The translations under genes and the position numbers were made by a program. From positions 496,001 to 560,000 of the forward strand of contig JACRPO010000012.1 in assembly GCA_016223165.1 (NCBI GenBank): 64,000 nt of DNA, read 5' to 3'. The DNA is from Burkholderiales bacterium (lineage in GTDB: Bacteria; Pseudomonadota; Gammaproteobacteria; Burkholderiales; Burkholderiaceae_C). The notes under the pieces were generated by a model. The model made no database searches. It had not been told where the DNA came from and was given only the letters and a program-made list of their open reading frames with translations. Shown one piece after another: positions 32,865 through 40,837 of this stretch (positions within the stretch are counted from its first letter, which is position 1; each line of letters starts with the position of its first letter).

Positions 32865-35800
32865 TTCCGGCTCAGCCCGATGCGGGTGATCTGGATCACC
32901 TGCTCCACCACCTGCCTCGCGTTCTCCAGGCCAAGGGCGCCGAACAGCATCGGCAACAGGCCCTTACGGATCGCGGCTTCGATGCTCTGCGGGTTCAGCG
33001 AGTGCTCGGCCACCGCGTCGCGCACCACGGTGTCGATCGCCGTGGCGTGCGCCACCAGCTCGTTGCGCCGCGTGTCGTCCATGCCGTCGCAGACCGCCTC
33101 GCCCAGCACCAGCCGGATCGCTCCGAAATACGCCTTCGCGTGCGGGTTGGCATCCAGCGTGGCCGGAACGCCCGGCGTCTGTCGCGCCGCCAACTGTTCC
33201 TCGAAGTCCTTGAACAACGCGTACTGCTTCAGCGGGTGGTCGAACATGGCCTCCGCTTCGGCAATCGCCTGGCGAAGCAGTTCGCCGAACACCTTCTGCG
33301 CATACGGGTCCTCGGCCAGCTCCTGCTCGATGGTCTTGCGCAGCCGGGTGCGGATCAGGTCGGTCTCGTTGCGCGTCTTCTCCGCCGACCACTGCGCCGG
33401 GTCCTCGGCCTGGCCGAGCTGGTGCACGAGGTACACGCCGTCGGGCTCGCGCACCTCCTTGCCGATCACTTGCTTGTCCACCAGGCGGCGGATCTGCTCT
33501 TCGTAGCTGCTGTAGTCCACCGTCTCCATTGCGTCGCGGCGGGCGGTCTGGCGCAGCTCGGTGAAGAAGCGCAGGTCGCTCTTGTAGCGCGCGATCAACG
33601 CTTCGGAAAAGCTCTTGTCCTCGAAGAAGCTGCGGCTGGACAGCGCCGTCTGCAGGCACAGGCCGAACTCGGTCAAGGCCGCGTAGAAGTCGTCGCGCAG
33701 CTTCTGGCGCTCGTCGTATTCCTCCCCGTCGGGCGCGGTCACGAACTTCGGCGTCAGCACCTGGCGGAACTGCTCGCGGTCGAGCTTGTTGACCACACCC
33801 TTGAAGAACGACCACAGGTGTTCGTGCAAAGCCGGCAGGCGCTTGTACTCGGTGCCAAAGTTGCGGTACAGGCCCTCGATGTCGGCCACGTCGAAGCCGC
33901 CCTGGGTGCGCGTCTCCAGGTCCTGGTAGGCGCGGATCGCGGTGTCCAGTTCCTTCAGGATGCCGCGGTAGTCCACCAGCACGCCGTAGCGCTTGTCGTC
34001 GTGCAGTCGGTTCACGCGCGCCACCGCCTGGATCAGGTTGTGGCCCTTCAGCGGCTTATCGATGTACAGCACGGTGTTGCGCGGCTCGTCAAAGCCGGTG
34101 AGCAGCTTGTCCACCACGATCAGCAGGTCGGGCCCGTCGTCGGTGCCGAAGTCGGCCACGATCTGCTTCTCGTAGCCTTCGGCGTCCAGGCCCTCCCGGT
34201 GCATGGCTGCCAGCGCGGTCTGCTTCCACCACTTCTGCACCTCGGGCAGGCTCTCCTCGTCGACCTCGGCGTTGCCTTCGCGCGTGTCCGGCGGCGACAT
34301 CACGATGGCGCTGGTGACCAGGCCCGTGTCGTCCAGCGCCTTCTTGTAGCGAATGGCGTCGAGCTTGCTGTCGGTGGCCACCTGGCCCTTCAAGTCCAGG
34401 CCGAGCTTCTGGATGTTCTCGCTGAAGTGGGTGGCGATGTCCCACGCGATCAGCTCGATGCGGCCCGACGCGCCGTAGATCGCCCCCTTCTTGGCGAACT
34501 TCTTCTTCAGGTCGCCGCGCTGGGCATCGCTCAGGCCCGCGGTGATCTTGTCGAACCAGCGGTTGACGGCCTCTTCGTTGATCGTCAGCTCGGGCACCCG
34601 CTCTTCGTAGAGCAGCGGGGCCACCGTCTCGTCTTCCACCGCGCGCTGCATGGTGTAGGCGTGCACGATGGGGCCGAACTTGTTCGAGGTCTTCTCGTCC
34701 TTCAGCAGCGGCGTGCCGGTGAAGGCGATGTAGGCCGCGCGCGGCAGCGCCTTCTTCATGCGTTCGTGCGTCTCGCCGCCGTGGCTGCGGTGGCCCTCGT
34801 CCACCAGCACGATCAGGTTGGCGGAGTCGTTGCGGCACTCCGCCAGCTTGGACGCCGAGTTGAACTTGTGCACCAGCGTGAAGGTGATGCGCTCGGTGCC
34901 GCTACCGATACGCCGGGCCAGGTCACGGCCGGTCAGCGCGCGGCTCTTCTCGCCGTCCTTCTGCGACGCGATGGCCGAGCCGAAGGCGCCGCCGGAGATG
35001 AAGTTGCGTGCCAACTGCCCTTCCAGGTCCACCCGGTCGGTCACCACCACCACGCGGCATTCGGCCAGCGAATCGACGAGCAGCAGCGCCTTGGTCAGGA
35101 ACACCATCGTGAAACTCTTGCCCGAGCCGGTGGTGTGCCAAACCACGCCGCCCTCGCGCCCACCGTCCGGCCGCACCTGGCCGATGCGCGCCAGCAGCGC
35201 CCGGATGCCGAAGAACTGCTGGTAGCGCGCGACGATCTTGCCGACCTTGCGGTCGAACAGCACGTAGCTGCGCAGGAACTCGAGCAGCCGTGCCGGCGTG
35301 AGCAGGCTGATCAGCAAGCGGTCCTGGTCGGTCGGCTCCATCGGCAGGGCCCACAGCGCATCGAAGTGCGCGGCAAGCGCGGCGGGCTTACCTTCGAGCA
35401 AGCGGCTCCGCACCGCCGCGGGCAGCGCCGCGTTCTTCACGGTGGCTAGATGCGCCGCATCGAACGCTTCCTCGCGCCAGCGCGCCCAGAACTTGGCGGC
35501 GGTGGCGGTGGTGCCGTAGCGGCCCTCGGTCTGGCTCACCGCCATCAGCAGCTGGGCATAGCCGAAGAGCTGCGGAATCTCGTCGGGCCGCTGGTTGCGC
35601 AGGTGCTGGCTGATGCCCTCGGCCACCATCGACTTGCCCACGTGCGTGGACTCTGGCCGCTTGGCTTCGATCACCACCAGCGGCAGGCCGTTGACGAATC
35701 CCACCACGTCCGGCGTGCGGTGGTGCGTGCCCTGGGCCGACAGCACCTCCAGTTCCTCCGTCACGTCCCAGCGGTTGGCGGCGGGGTCGGCCCAGTCGAT

Positions 35801-36169
35801 GACGGCAATCGTCGGCTGGTGCTTCTTGCCGTCGGGCATGAATTCGGTGACCGTGATGCCCAGCGCCAGCTTGCCGTAGAGCCGCTCGTTGGCCGGCAGC
35901 AGGCCTTCGGCCAGGCTCACCGCCGACAGTTCGCGCACCACCTGCTCGATGCCGCTGCTGGACAGCGGGTACAACTGGCCCTTGTACTCGTAGCGCCGGG
36001 TCTGCAGCACCTCCACCAGTCGTGACCGCAGGATGACCTCGCGCGTGTTGCCTCGCAGCGCCAGCGCCTGGGCGGTGGTCAGGAAGTTCCAGCCCAGGTT
36101 GCACAGCAGGTGCAGCGCCGGCAGGTGCGCGGCGTACTGCTCCATCGAGTTGGGCGCGGCGGCGATCAT
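32861..36169 (-). CDS. hsdR: Type I restriction enzyme R subunit
   Basis: A 1102-residue HsdR. The N-terminal nuclease domain carries the PD...ExK site (Asp154, then Glu168-Ala-Lys170). The SF2 translocase has Walker A TTGSGKS at about 346-352, VVVVTDRVDLEGQ as motif Ia and the DEGH box at 457-460. A helical C-terminus that docks on the methylase core completes it. It cleaves unmethylated foreign DNA after ATP-driven translocation. All catalytic residues appear intact and the length is normal. It is coupled by 4-bp overlaps to hsdS upstream and the YgjP gene downstream. Confidence 0.96.
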   Translation of the reverse strand: MIAAAPNSMEQYAAHLPALHLLCNLGWNFLTTAQALALRGNTREVILRSRLVEVLQTRRYEYKGQLYPLSSSGIEQVVRELSAVSLAEGLLPANERLYGKLALGITVTEFMPDGKKHQPTIAVIDWADPAANRWDVTEELEVLSAQGTHHRTPDVVGFVNGLPLVVIEAKRPESTHVGKSMVAEGISQHLRNQRPDEIPQLFGYAQLLMAVSQTEGRYGTTATAAKFWARWREEAFDAAHLATVKNAALPAAVRSRLLEGKPAALAAHFDALWALPMEPTDQDRLLISLLTPARLLEFLRSYVLFDRKVGKIVARYQQFFGIRALLARIGQVRPDGGREGGVVWHTTGSGKSFTMVFLTKALLLVDSLAECRVVVVTDRVDLEGQLARNFISGGAFGSAIASQKDGEKSRALTGRDLARRIGSGTERITFTLVHKFNSASKLAECRNDSANLIVLVDEGHRSHGGETHERMKKALPRAAYIAFTGTPLLKDEKTSNKFGPIVHAYTMQRAVEDETVAPLLYEERVPELTINEEAVNRWFDKITAGLSDAQRGDLKKKFAKKGAIYGASGRIELIAWDIATHFSENIQKLGLDLKGQVATDSKLDAIRYKKALDDTGLVTSAIVMSPPDTREGNAEVDEESLPEVQKWWKQTALAAMHREGLDAEGYEKQIVADFGTDDGPDLLIVVDKLLTGFDEPRNTVLYIDKPLKGHNLIQAVARVNRLHDDKRYGVLVDYRGILKELDTAIRAYQDLETRTQGGFDVADIEGLYRNFGTEYKRLPALHEHLWSFFKGVVNKLDREQFRQVLTPKFVTAPDGEEYDERQKLRDDFYAALTEFGLCLQTALSSRSFFEDKSFSEALIARYKSDLRFFTELRQTARRDAMETVDYSSYEEQIRRLVDKQVIGKEVREPDGVYLVHQLGQAEDPAQWSAEKTRNETDLIRTRLRKTIEQELAEDPYAQKVFGELLRQAIAEAEAMFDHPLKQYALFKDFEEQLAARQTPGVPATLDANPHAKAYFGAIRLVLGEAVCDGMDDTRRNELVAHATAIDTVVRDAVAEHSLNPQSIEAAIRKGLLPMLFGALGLENARQVVEQVIQITRIGLSRK

Positions 36170-37443
36170 GGCGTGGTCTCGGCGGGGGGAAGGCGGACGC
36201 GGCGTTTGCCGGTGAGCAGGTCGGCCATCAGCGCCGCCTTCTCCTGCTTGAGCCGATCGATCTGTGCGGCGATGAGTTCGACTTCACGGCGCGCGGTATC
36301 CAGCACCTCGACGATGCGATGCTGAACCGGCAGCGGCGGGATGTTGAATGGCCACTTCAGCCAACGCTCCGTCTTGAAGATCATCTTCTCGACGTGCACG
36401 CCGATGCTCGAGTGAAAGCAGGTCTGCTGGAAGTAACGCGACTCAGAGAGGTAGCGGAGGAAGCGCAGATCGATCTGCCCTTCGCTGTTCAGCACCGCGT
36501 ACTCGTTGGAGACCACGGCGCCGTCCAGTTCGGGCGGAACAATGCCGCAAGCACCGTGCACGATCTGGCGCTTGGAGATCAGGAAGTCACCGGCACGGAC
36601 GTAGAACTGCGTTGGCGTCTTGATCTCGCGGCCGGTCAAGGTCTCGCGCAACGCGACGCCGCCGCGGGAGCGCTTGACGGTCACGAGGCGGTAGGTGTCG
36701 TCGGCGTTCAACGATGCTGGACGGCGTACTTCGGTCAGGTGGCGCGCGAGCGGGACGCGATGCCAGCCGTCAGGCGTGGCCGGAAGATTGGGAATCCCCG
36801 GCTGCACGGAGGCGGGGTAACCGCCGTTGTCGGCGTTGCCGTCAGTGCTTGGATTCGCCGGTGGCAGATGCAGCGTTAACGCAAGCAGGGCCTGCCATTG
36901 CACGGTGCGATTGACGAGCAGCGCCCGCATCCGGTTGATCGCGCAGTCCCAGACATCCAGAATCTCGGCAACTCGCGTCTGCTCAGCAATGGGAGCGACC
37001 GGTACGCCAATCAACTGCAACAGGCCCGCGTTCAGATGCGACACGCCTCCCGAGTGCCCAAAGTCCCGAATCTCGTCGTACTTCCAGGAAAGAAATTGAA
37101 AGTAGAAGTCGGGATCGTGGCCTTCGTTGAGGATGATCGCAGCTGAGTTCTGGTTGGTACTGGCCTGGATCGCCAGCTTCGCCACCTGCCCCCGCGTCTT
37201 GCCCTGGCCATACATCGCCATCAGCAGCGTGCCCGGCGGAAACAGCTTGGCCGACGAGTTCTTCAGCCCCGCCTCGGTGATCTTCTCGGCGGAATCGGTG
37301 ATGGTGTTGAACTGAATCTCGCCCGTGGTCACCCACGGCACACTGCCCCCCCAGTACCTTGGTTCCGCGCGATCCGGCGTGCCGCCGGAAGTGATGCGGG
37401 CGATCTCGCCGAGCGTGCTGCGGTGCCATCCCTCAGGCAGCAT
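36166..37443 (-). CDS. hsdS: Type I restriction specificity subunit, full length
   Basis: The 425-residue protein has two target-recognition domains, each opened by the PxGW pattern (LPEGWHRSTLGEIARI at the start and PDGWHRVPLARHL near residue 215). Each is followed by a spacer helix; the C-terminal one is a coiled coil (IVEVLDTARREVELIAAQI, then LKQEKAALMADLLTGKRRV). Two TRDs define a bipartite asymmetric site, which cannot be deduced here. It overlaps hsdR by 4 bp and begins inside a 33-aa ORF that links it to hsdM. Confidence 0.95.
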   Translation of the reverse strand: MLPEGWHRSTLGEIARITSGGTPDRAEPRYWGGSVPWVTTGEIQFNTITDSAEKITEAGLKNSSAKLFPPGTLLMAMYGQGKTRGQVAKLAIQASTNQNSAAIILNEGHDPDFYFQFLSWKYDEIRDFGHSGGVSHLNAGLLQLIGVPVAPIAEQTRVAEILDVWDCAINRMRALLVNRTVQWQALLALTLHLPPANPSTDGNADNGGYPASVQPGIPNLPATPDGWHRVPLARHLTEVRRPASLNADDTYRLVTVKRSRGGVALRETLTGREIKTPTQFYVRAGDFLISKRQIVHGACGIVPPELDGAVVSNEYAVLNSEGQIDLRFLRYLSESRYFQQTCFHSSIGVHVEKMIFKTERWLKWPFNIPPLPVQHRIVEVLDTARREVELIAAQIDRLKQEKAALMADLLTGKRRVRLPPAETTP

Positions 37444-37534
37444 CTCCGCCTCCCTTGCCGGACTTGCGCCCGGGTTTCAGGTCGTCCTCGGCGGTGCAGT
37501 GAACGAGCTCGCCGGTCTCGTCGCCCTGGAACAT
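37433..37534 (-). CDS. 33-aa ORF linking hsdM and hsdS
   Basis: The frame opens 7 bases after the hsdM stop and reads MFQGDETGELVHCTAEDDLK followed by a basic, glycine-rich tail. Its stop overlaps the first codons of hsdS, so ribosomes finishing it could start hsdS directly. It could be a real acidic-basic micro-protein or only a translational relay. It is shorter than usual gene-calling limits and has no known family. The hsdS start has its own AGGCGGAG ribosome site inside this frame. Confidence 0.35.
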   Translation of the reverse strand: MFQGDETGELVHCTAEDDLKPGRKSGKGGGDAA

Positions 37535-37541
37535 CGCAGGC

Positions 37542-39068
37542 TCACTCAAACCCCAGCTCCTTCAAGTAAGCGTCCATCTGCACCTCCAGCCGGGCCAGCT
37601 CTTCCTTGAGCTGCTGCCGCTCGCGGCGCACGGCCATGAGGTCGACCTCGGCCTCTTCCTCGAAGGTGTCGACGTAGCGCGGGATGTTGAGATTGAAGTC
37701 GTTCCCGGCAATCTCGGTCGGCGTGGCCAGGTGGGCGTAGCGCGCCACGGGTTGGCGCGCGGCGGCGGCGTCGAGGATGCGCTGCAGGTCTACATCGCGC
37801 AGCAAGTTCTGGTTCTTGCCGGCCTCGAAGTTGCGGCTGGCATCGATGAACAGCACCTTGTCGTCGGCCTTGTGCTTGCGGAACACCAGCACCGCCGCGG
37901 GAATGCCGGTGCCGTAGAACAGCTTCTCGGGCAGGCCGATCACCACGTCGAGCAGGTTCTCTTCGATCAGCTTCTGGCGGATGCGCCCTTCGGCCGCGCC
38001 GCGGAACAGCACACCATGCGGCACCACGACGGCCATGCGGCCGGTGCCGGGCTTCATGGTCTCGACCATGTGCAGGATGAAGGCGTAGTCGCCCTTGGTG
38101 CGCGGCGGCACGCCGCGGCGGAAGCGGCTGAACTTGTCGGCCTCGGCGCCTTCGAAGCCCCACTTCTCCAAGCTGAACGGCGGATTGGCGACGACGATGT
38201 CGAAGTGCTTGAGGCTCGCCGCACCGTCCAGCAGCTTGGGGTTGCGGATGGTGTCGCCCCACTCGATGCGGTGGTTGTCCTCGCCGTGCAGGAACATGTT
38301 CATCTTGGCCAGCGCCCAGGTGCTGCCGATGGCCTCCTGCCCGTACAGCGCGTACTTGCGCGCGCCAGTGCGATGGCGGATCAGCCGGCCGCACTTCATG
38401 AGCAGCGAGCCCGAGCCGCAGGTGGGGTCACAGACCTCGTCGCCGGGCTGCGGGTCCATCAGCCGGGCCAGCAGCGTGGACACCTCGGGCGGCGTGTAGA
38501 ACTCGCCGGCCTTTTTGCCGCTGGTGGACGCGAAGTTCTTGATCAGGAACTCGTAGGCGTTGCCGATCACGTCGAGCTGGCCGACGCGGCTCTCGCGCAG
38601 GTTCAGCTCGGGCTTGGCGAAGTCCTCCAGCAGGTGGCGCAGGATGTCGTTCTTCTGCTGCTCGTCGCCCAGCTTGTTGCTGTTGAAGCTGATGTCCTGG
38701 AACACGTCGCGCAGCTTGGCAAGGTTGGCTTCTTCGATCGCATGCAGCGCCTTGTCGATGCGCTCGCCGTTGCCGGCGGTGTGGCGCTGCGCGTGCAGGG
38801 CATAGAAGCTCGCGCTTGCAGGCAGCACGAAGCGCTCGTTCTTGAGCATCTCCTCGATCAGATCGCGGTGGTCGCCGTACTGCCGCTTGTAGCTGTCGTA
38901 GTGGTCCTGCCAGACGTCGGAGACGTACTTGAGGAACAGCATCGTCAGGACGTAGTCCTTGTAGATGCTGGGGTCCACCGTGCCGCGGAAGGTGTCGCAG
39001 GCGGCCCAGACGGCGGCATTGATGTCGTCCTGGCTCACGCTCGACATGCTCTCGACGAGGTCGTTCAT
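37542..39068 (-). CDS. hsdM: Type I restriction-modification methylase subunit
   Basis: A 508-residue N6-adenine methylase. It has the N-terminal helical domain (DDINAAVWAACDTFRGTVD, then YKDYVLTMLFLKYVSDVW), a SAM-binding GEFYTPPEVSTLL and DPTCGSGSLL segment, the catalytic NPPF in IVVANPPFSLEKWGF, and a C-terminal helical tail that contacts HsdS. With HsdS it methylates host sites and protects them from HsdR. Start set at MNDLVESMSSV because it matches the family N-terminus and overlaps the preceding gene by 4 bp. The upstream open frame is a shadow of that gene. Confidence 0.95.
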   Translation of the reverse strand: MNDLVESMSSVSQDDINAAVWAACDTFRGTVDPSIYKDYVLTMLFLKYVSDVWQDHYDSYKRQYGDHRDLIEEMLKNERFVLPASASFYALHAQRHTAGNGERIDKALHAIEEANLAKLRDVFQDISFNSNKLGDEQQKNDILRHLLEDFAKPELNLRESRVGQLDVIGNAYEFLIKNFASTSGKKAGEFYTPPEVSTLLARLMDPQPGDEVCDPTCGSGSLLMKCGRLIRHRTGARKYALYGQEAIGSTWALAKMNMFLHGEDNHRIEWGDTIRNPKLLDGAASLKHFDIVVANPPFSLEKWGFEGAEADKFSRFRRGVPPRTKGDYAFILHMVETMKPGTGRMAVVVPHGVLFRGAAEGRIRQKLIEENLLDVVIGLPEKLFYGTGIPAAVLVFRKHKADDKVLFIDASRNFEAGKNQNLLRDVDLQRILDAAAARQPVARYAHLATPTEIAGNDFNLNIPRYVDTFEEEAEVDLMAVRRERQQLKEELARLEVQMDAYLKELGFE

Positions 39069-39685
39069 TTCTTGTCCTGCATGCGGGTTTTTGATGCGGG
39101 GGCGCTCAGGTCTTCGGCGATTGCCTGAAGCTGCTGTTCGCGGTTGCTGATGAGGCGCTGCAAGGCGCGGCGCTCCAGTTGTGCCAACTCGGCGAGCGCG
39201 GCGATACGCCGTTGTTCGTCGAAGGCCGGAATGGAGAGCGTCAGTCGCTCCAGCACGGGCCGGCGAAGGCTCAACTGGCTGCTGCCCTCGGCAGCCTGCA
39301 GCAGCTGGCGCTGGCAAGGAGGCTGGTTGATCTGCCAGACCAGGAACTGGGGGTCGACCTGGGCGCCAGCGCGAACGCGGAGATGGAAGAACGCAGGCAC
39401 GCACACGGCGCGCCCTGGCGGGGCCAGGGCACACACCGCGTAGAACCGGGCACCCTTTGCCGCGAAAAGGATGTCTCCGTCCTGGATCCAATCGGGCTGC
39501 TTGCGCCCGGCGAGTCGGGTTCGGACCGTATTCGCCCACTGGACGCCGGCATCGACGTCGACATCCTTCATCTGTACAACGAGCACATCGCCATTCGCCG
39601 CCTGCCCCACCGTCGTGCGAAAGGGGTAGCCGGCCTGCAGCGAAGCGACTTCGTTCAGCTCAACAATCTGTGCATCAACAGCCAT
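39065..39685 (-). CDS. Half-size HsdS-like specificity protein (single recognition domain)
   Basis: The 206-residue protein has one target-recognition domain (VASLQAGYPFRT, VVQMKDVDVDAGVQW, DGDILFAAKGARF) and one C-terminal coiled coil (FDEQRRIAALAELAQLERRAL). It thus equals half a normal HsdS. It is the first gene of the type I operon, coupled to hsdM by a 4-bp overlap. Half-S proteins can dimerise to specify palindromic-type bipartite sites, so this locus might encode two alternative specificities sharing one HsdM/HsdR. It may instead act as a dedicated regulator of the complex; this cannot be told from sequence. Confidence 0.85.
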   Translation of the reverse strand: MAVDAQIVELNEVASLQAGYPFRTTVGQAANGDVLVVQMKDVDVDAGVQWANTVRTRLAGRKQPDWIQDGDILFAAKGARFYAVCALAPPGRAVCVPAFFHLRVRAGAQVDPQFLVWQINQPPCQRQLLQAAEGSSQLSLRRPVLERLTLSIPAFDEQRRIAALAELAQLERRALQRLISNREQQLQAIAEDLSAPASKTRMQDKK

Positions 39686-39755
39686 TCCGCAATCATAACG
39701 CGGCCGCCTAGACTCGTGCTAGAATTGATTGCAGTTTTCTGAATGATGCAGATAG

Positions 39756-39896
39756 ATGCCAAGATCCAGCCAAGAAACACTGTTGGGGTTCAGAACGCGC
39801 GTCCACGCTCTTTGTCCTGCGTACCTGCTCCGGTACGAGAAGGGCTGGGCTGCGCGCGGTCTTTCACGGTGTGGCCGGTCGCGCCCGGCGTCCTGA
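39756..39896 (+). CDS. Possible N-terminal piece of the phosphoribosyltransferase-like protein in another frame
   Basis: An ATG opens a 46-codon frame with protein-like character: MPRSSQETLLGFRTRVHALC followed by PAYLLRYEKGWAARG. The +1 frame that starts at 39871 is open throughout this stretch but has no upstream ATG and looks random before about 39860. The simplest reading is that the PRTase-like protein once (or still, through frameshifting or a sequencing error) began at 39756, with one frame change near 39850-39870. It could also be an independent short leader peptide. Confidence 0.3.
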   Translation: MPRSSQETLLGFRTRVHALCPAYLLRYEKGWAARGLSRCGRSRPAS

Positions 39897-40830
39897 ATTC
39901 CATCGGCTCGCCAACGACTGCATCCAACTGCTGATGGCCTTTCACGTTCCGGCCGCTGACGAGGGCCTCTTCGAGGAGGTTGAGAGTCGGTTTCGCCTGC
40001 TGCTCGCCAAGCACATCGTCACGGGAATCACCGAGTTCCAGTTCAACAAATGGCTGACCAACTTCCTCACGGACGAGGACAGGTATCTCGCCGCGCGCCT
40101 GCTGGAGAACCTTACCTTCCGTTCGCAGGAGATGGTGGGTAGCGCGATCGCCCACATCCTGCAGTGCATCCTGCCCGCCGAACTCCGGCGCGTAGGGCTT
40201 CGCTTTCCCAGCATCGAGGACTTCATGCAGGCGGTATCGGCAGGCGGAGCACACCACCCCGTGCGGTTCGTCGAGGTCGAAGGCGGCAACCAGCCGGGCA
40301 AGAGCGGGGCTGTGCTCATGCGCGAGCTTCATCGGCTCGGCAACGTGCACAACGGGCTGCTCATCAAGGCCCAGGACATCAAGGGCCTGACCGGATCGGT
40401 TAAAGCGCTCGTCTTTGTCGACGACATGCTGGGCACCGGAACGCAGTTCATCGCCTTCGCCAAGGCCAACCATCTGGCCGATGAAACTGGGAAGCGCAAG
40501 CTGATCTATTGCCCACTGGCGGCCTATTCAGACGGGCTGAAGAATTTGGCCAACGAGTGCCCGTGGCTCGTCGTCTGTCCGGTCGAGGTCTTCGGCCCGA
40601 AGCACCGATTCTTTCGCGGGGAGGACGCACGGCCCGAGGTCTGGTCCATCGATCGGGTCAACCTCGTCGCCGAGGTACGGGCTCATATGGAAATGATGTG
40701 CAAACGCGGGGGTATCTCGAGCAGCGGGTACGGTTTGGAGCTGTTGATCGGCTTTCATCACGCCACGCCGAACAACACGCTGCCAGTCATGTACGCGAAG
40801 ACCCCTTGGAACCACCTACTCGTGCGATGA
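39871..40830 (+). CDS. Phosphoribosyltransferase-like conflict-system protein (PRTase-CE type)
   Basis: The 319-residue product carries the PRPP-binding loop of type I phosphoribosyltransferases at residues 183-192 (VDDMLGTGTQ preceded by hydrophobic KALVFV). A helical N-terminal domain (FNKWLTNFLTDEDRYLAARLL) precedes it and a conserved C-terminal SSGYGLELLIGFHHATPNN segment follows. This combination matches PRTase proteins described in prokaryotic conflict loci rather than a biosynthetic enzyme. It is the first gene of a tight three-gene operon with an ORC/CDC6-like ATPase and an unknown protein. Substrate and product are unknown; transfer of phosphoribose to a base, nucleotide or protein is possible. 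The GTG start is the only one in frame, but see the candidate N-terminal extension at 39756. Confidence 0.75.
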   Translation: MAGRARRPEFHRLANDCIQLLMAFHVPAADEGLFEEVESRFRLLLAKHIVTGITEFQFNKWLTNFLTDEDRYLAARLLENLTFRSQEMVGSAIAHILQCILPAELRRVGLRFPSIEDFMQAVSAGGAHHPVRFVEVEGGNQPGKSGAVLMRELHRLGNVHNGLLIKAQDIKGLTGSVKALVFVDDMLGTGTQFIAFAKANHLADETGKRKLIYCPLAAYSDGLKNLANECPWLVVCPVEVFGPKHRFFRGEDARPEVWSIDRVNLVAEVRAHMEMMCKRGGISSSGYGLELLIGFHHATPNNTLPVMYAKTPWNHLLVR

Positions 40831-40837
40831 GGTTTCC

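Noticed and set aside
32843..35449. Plus-strand 868-codon frame across hsdR
   Set aside because: Antisense shadow of hsdR. Leu/Val/Gln/His-rich without motifs, while hsdR motifs are intact on the minus strand.
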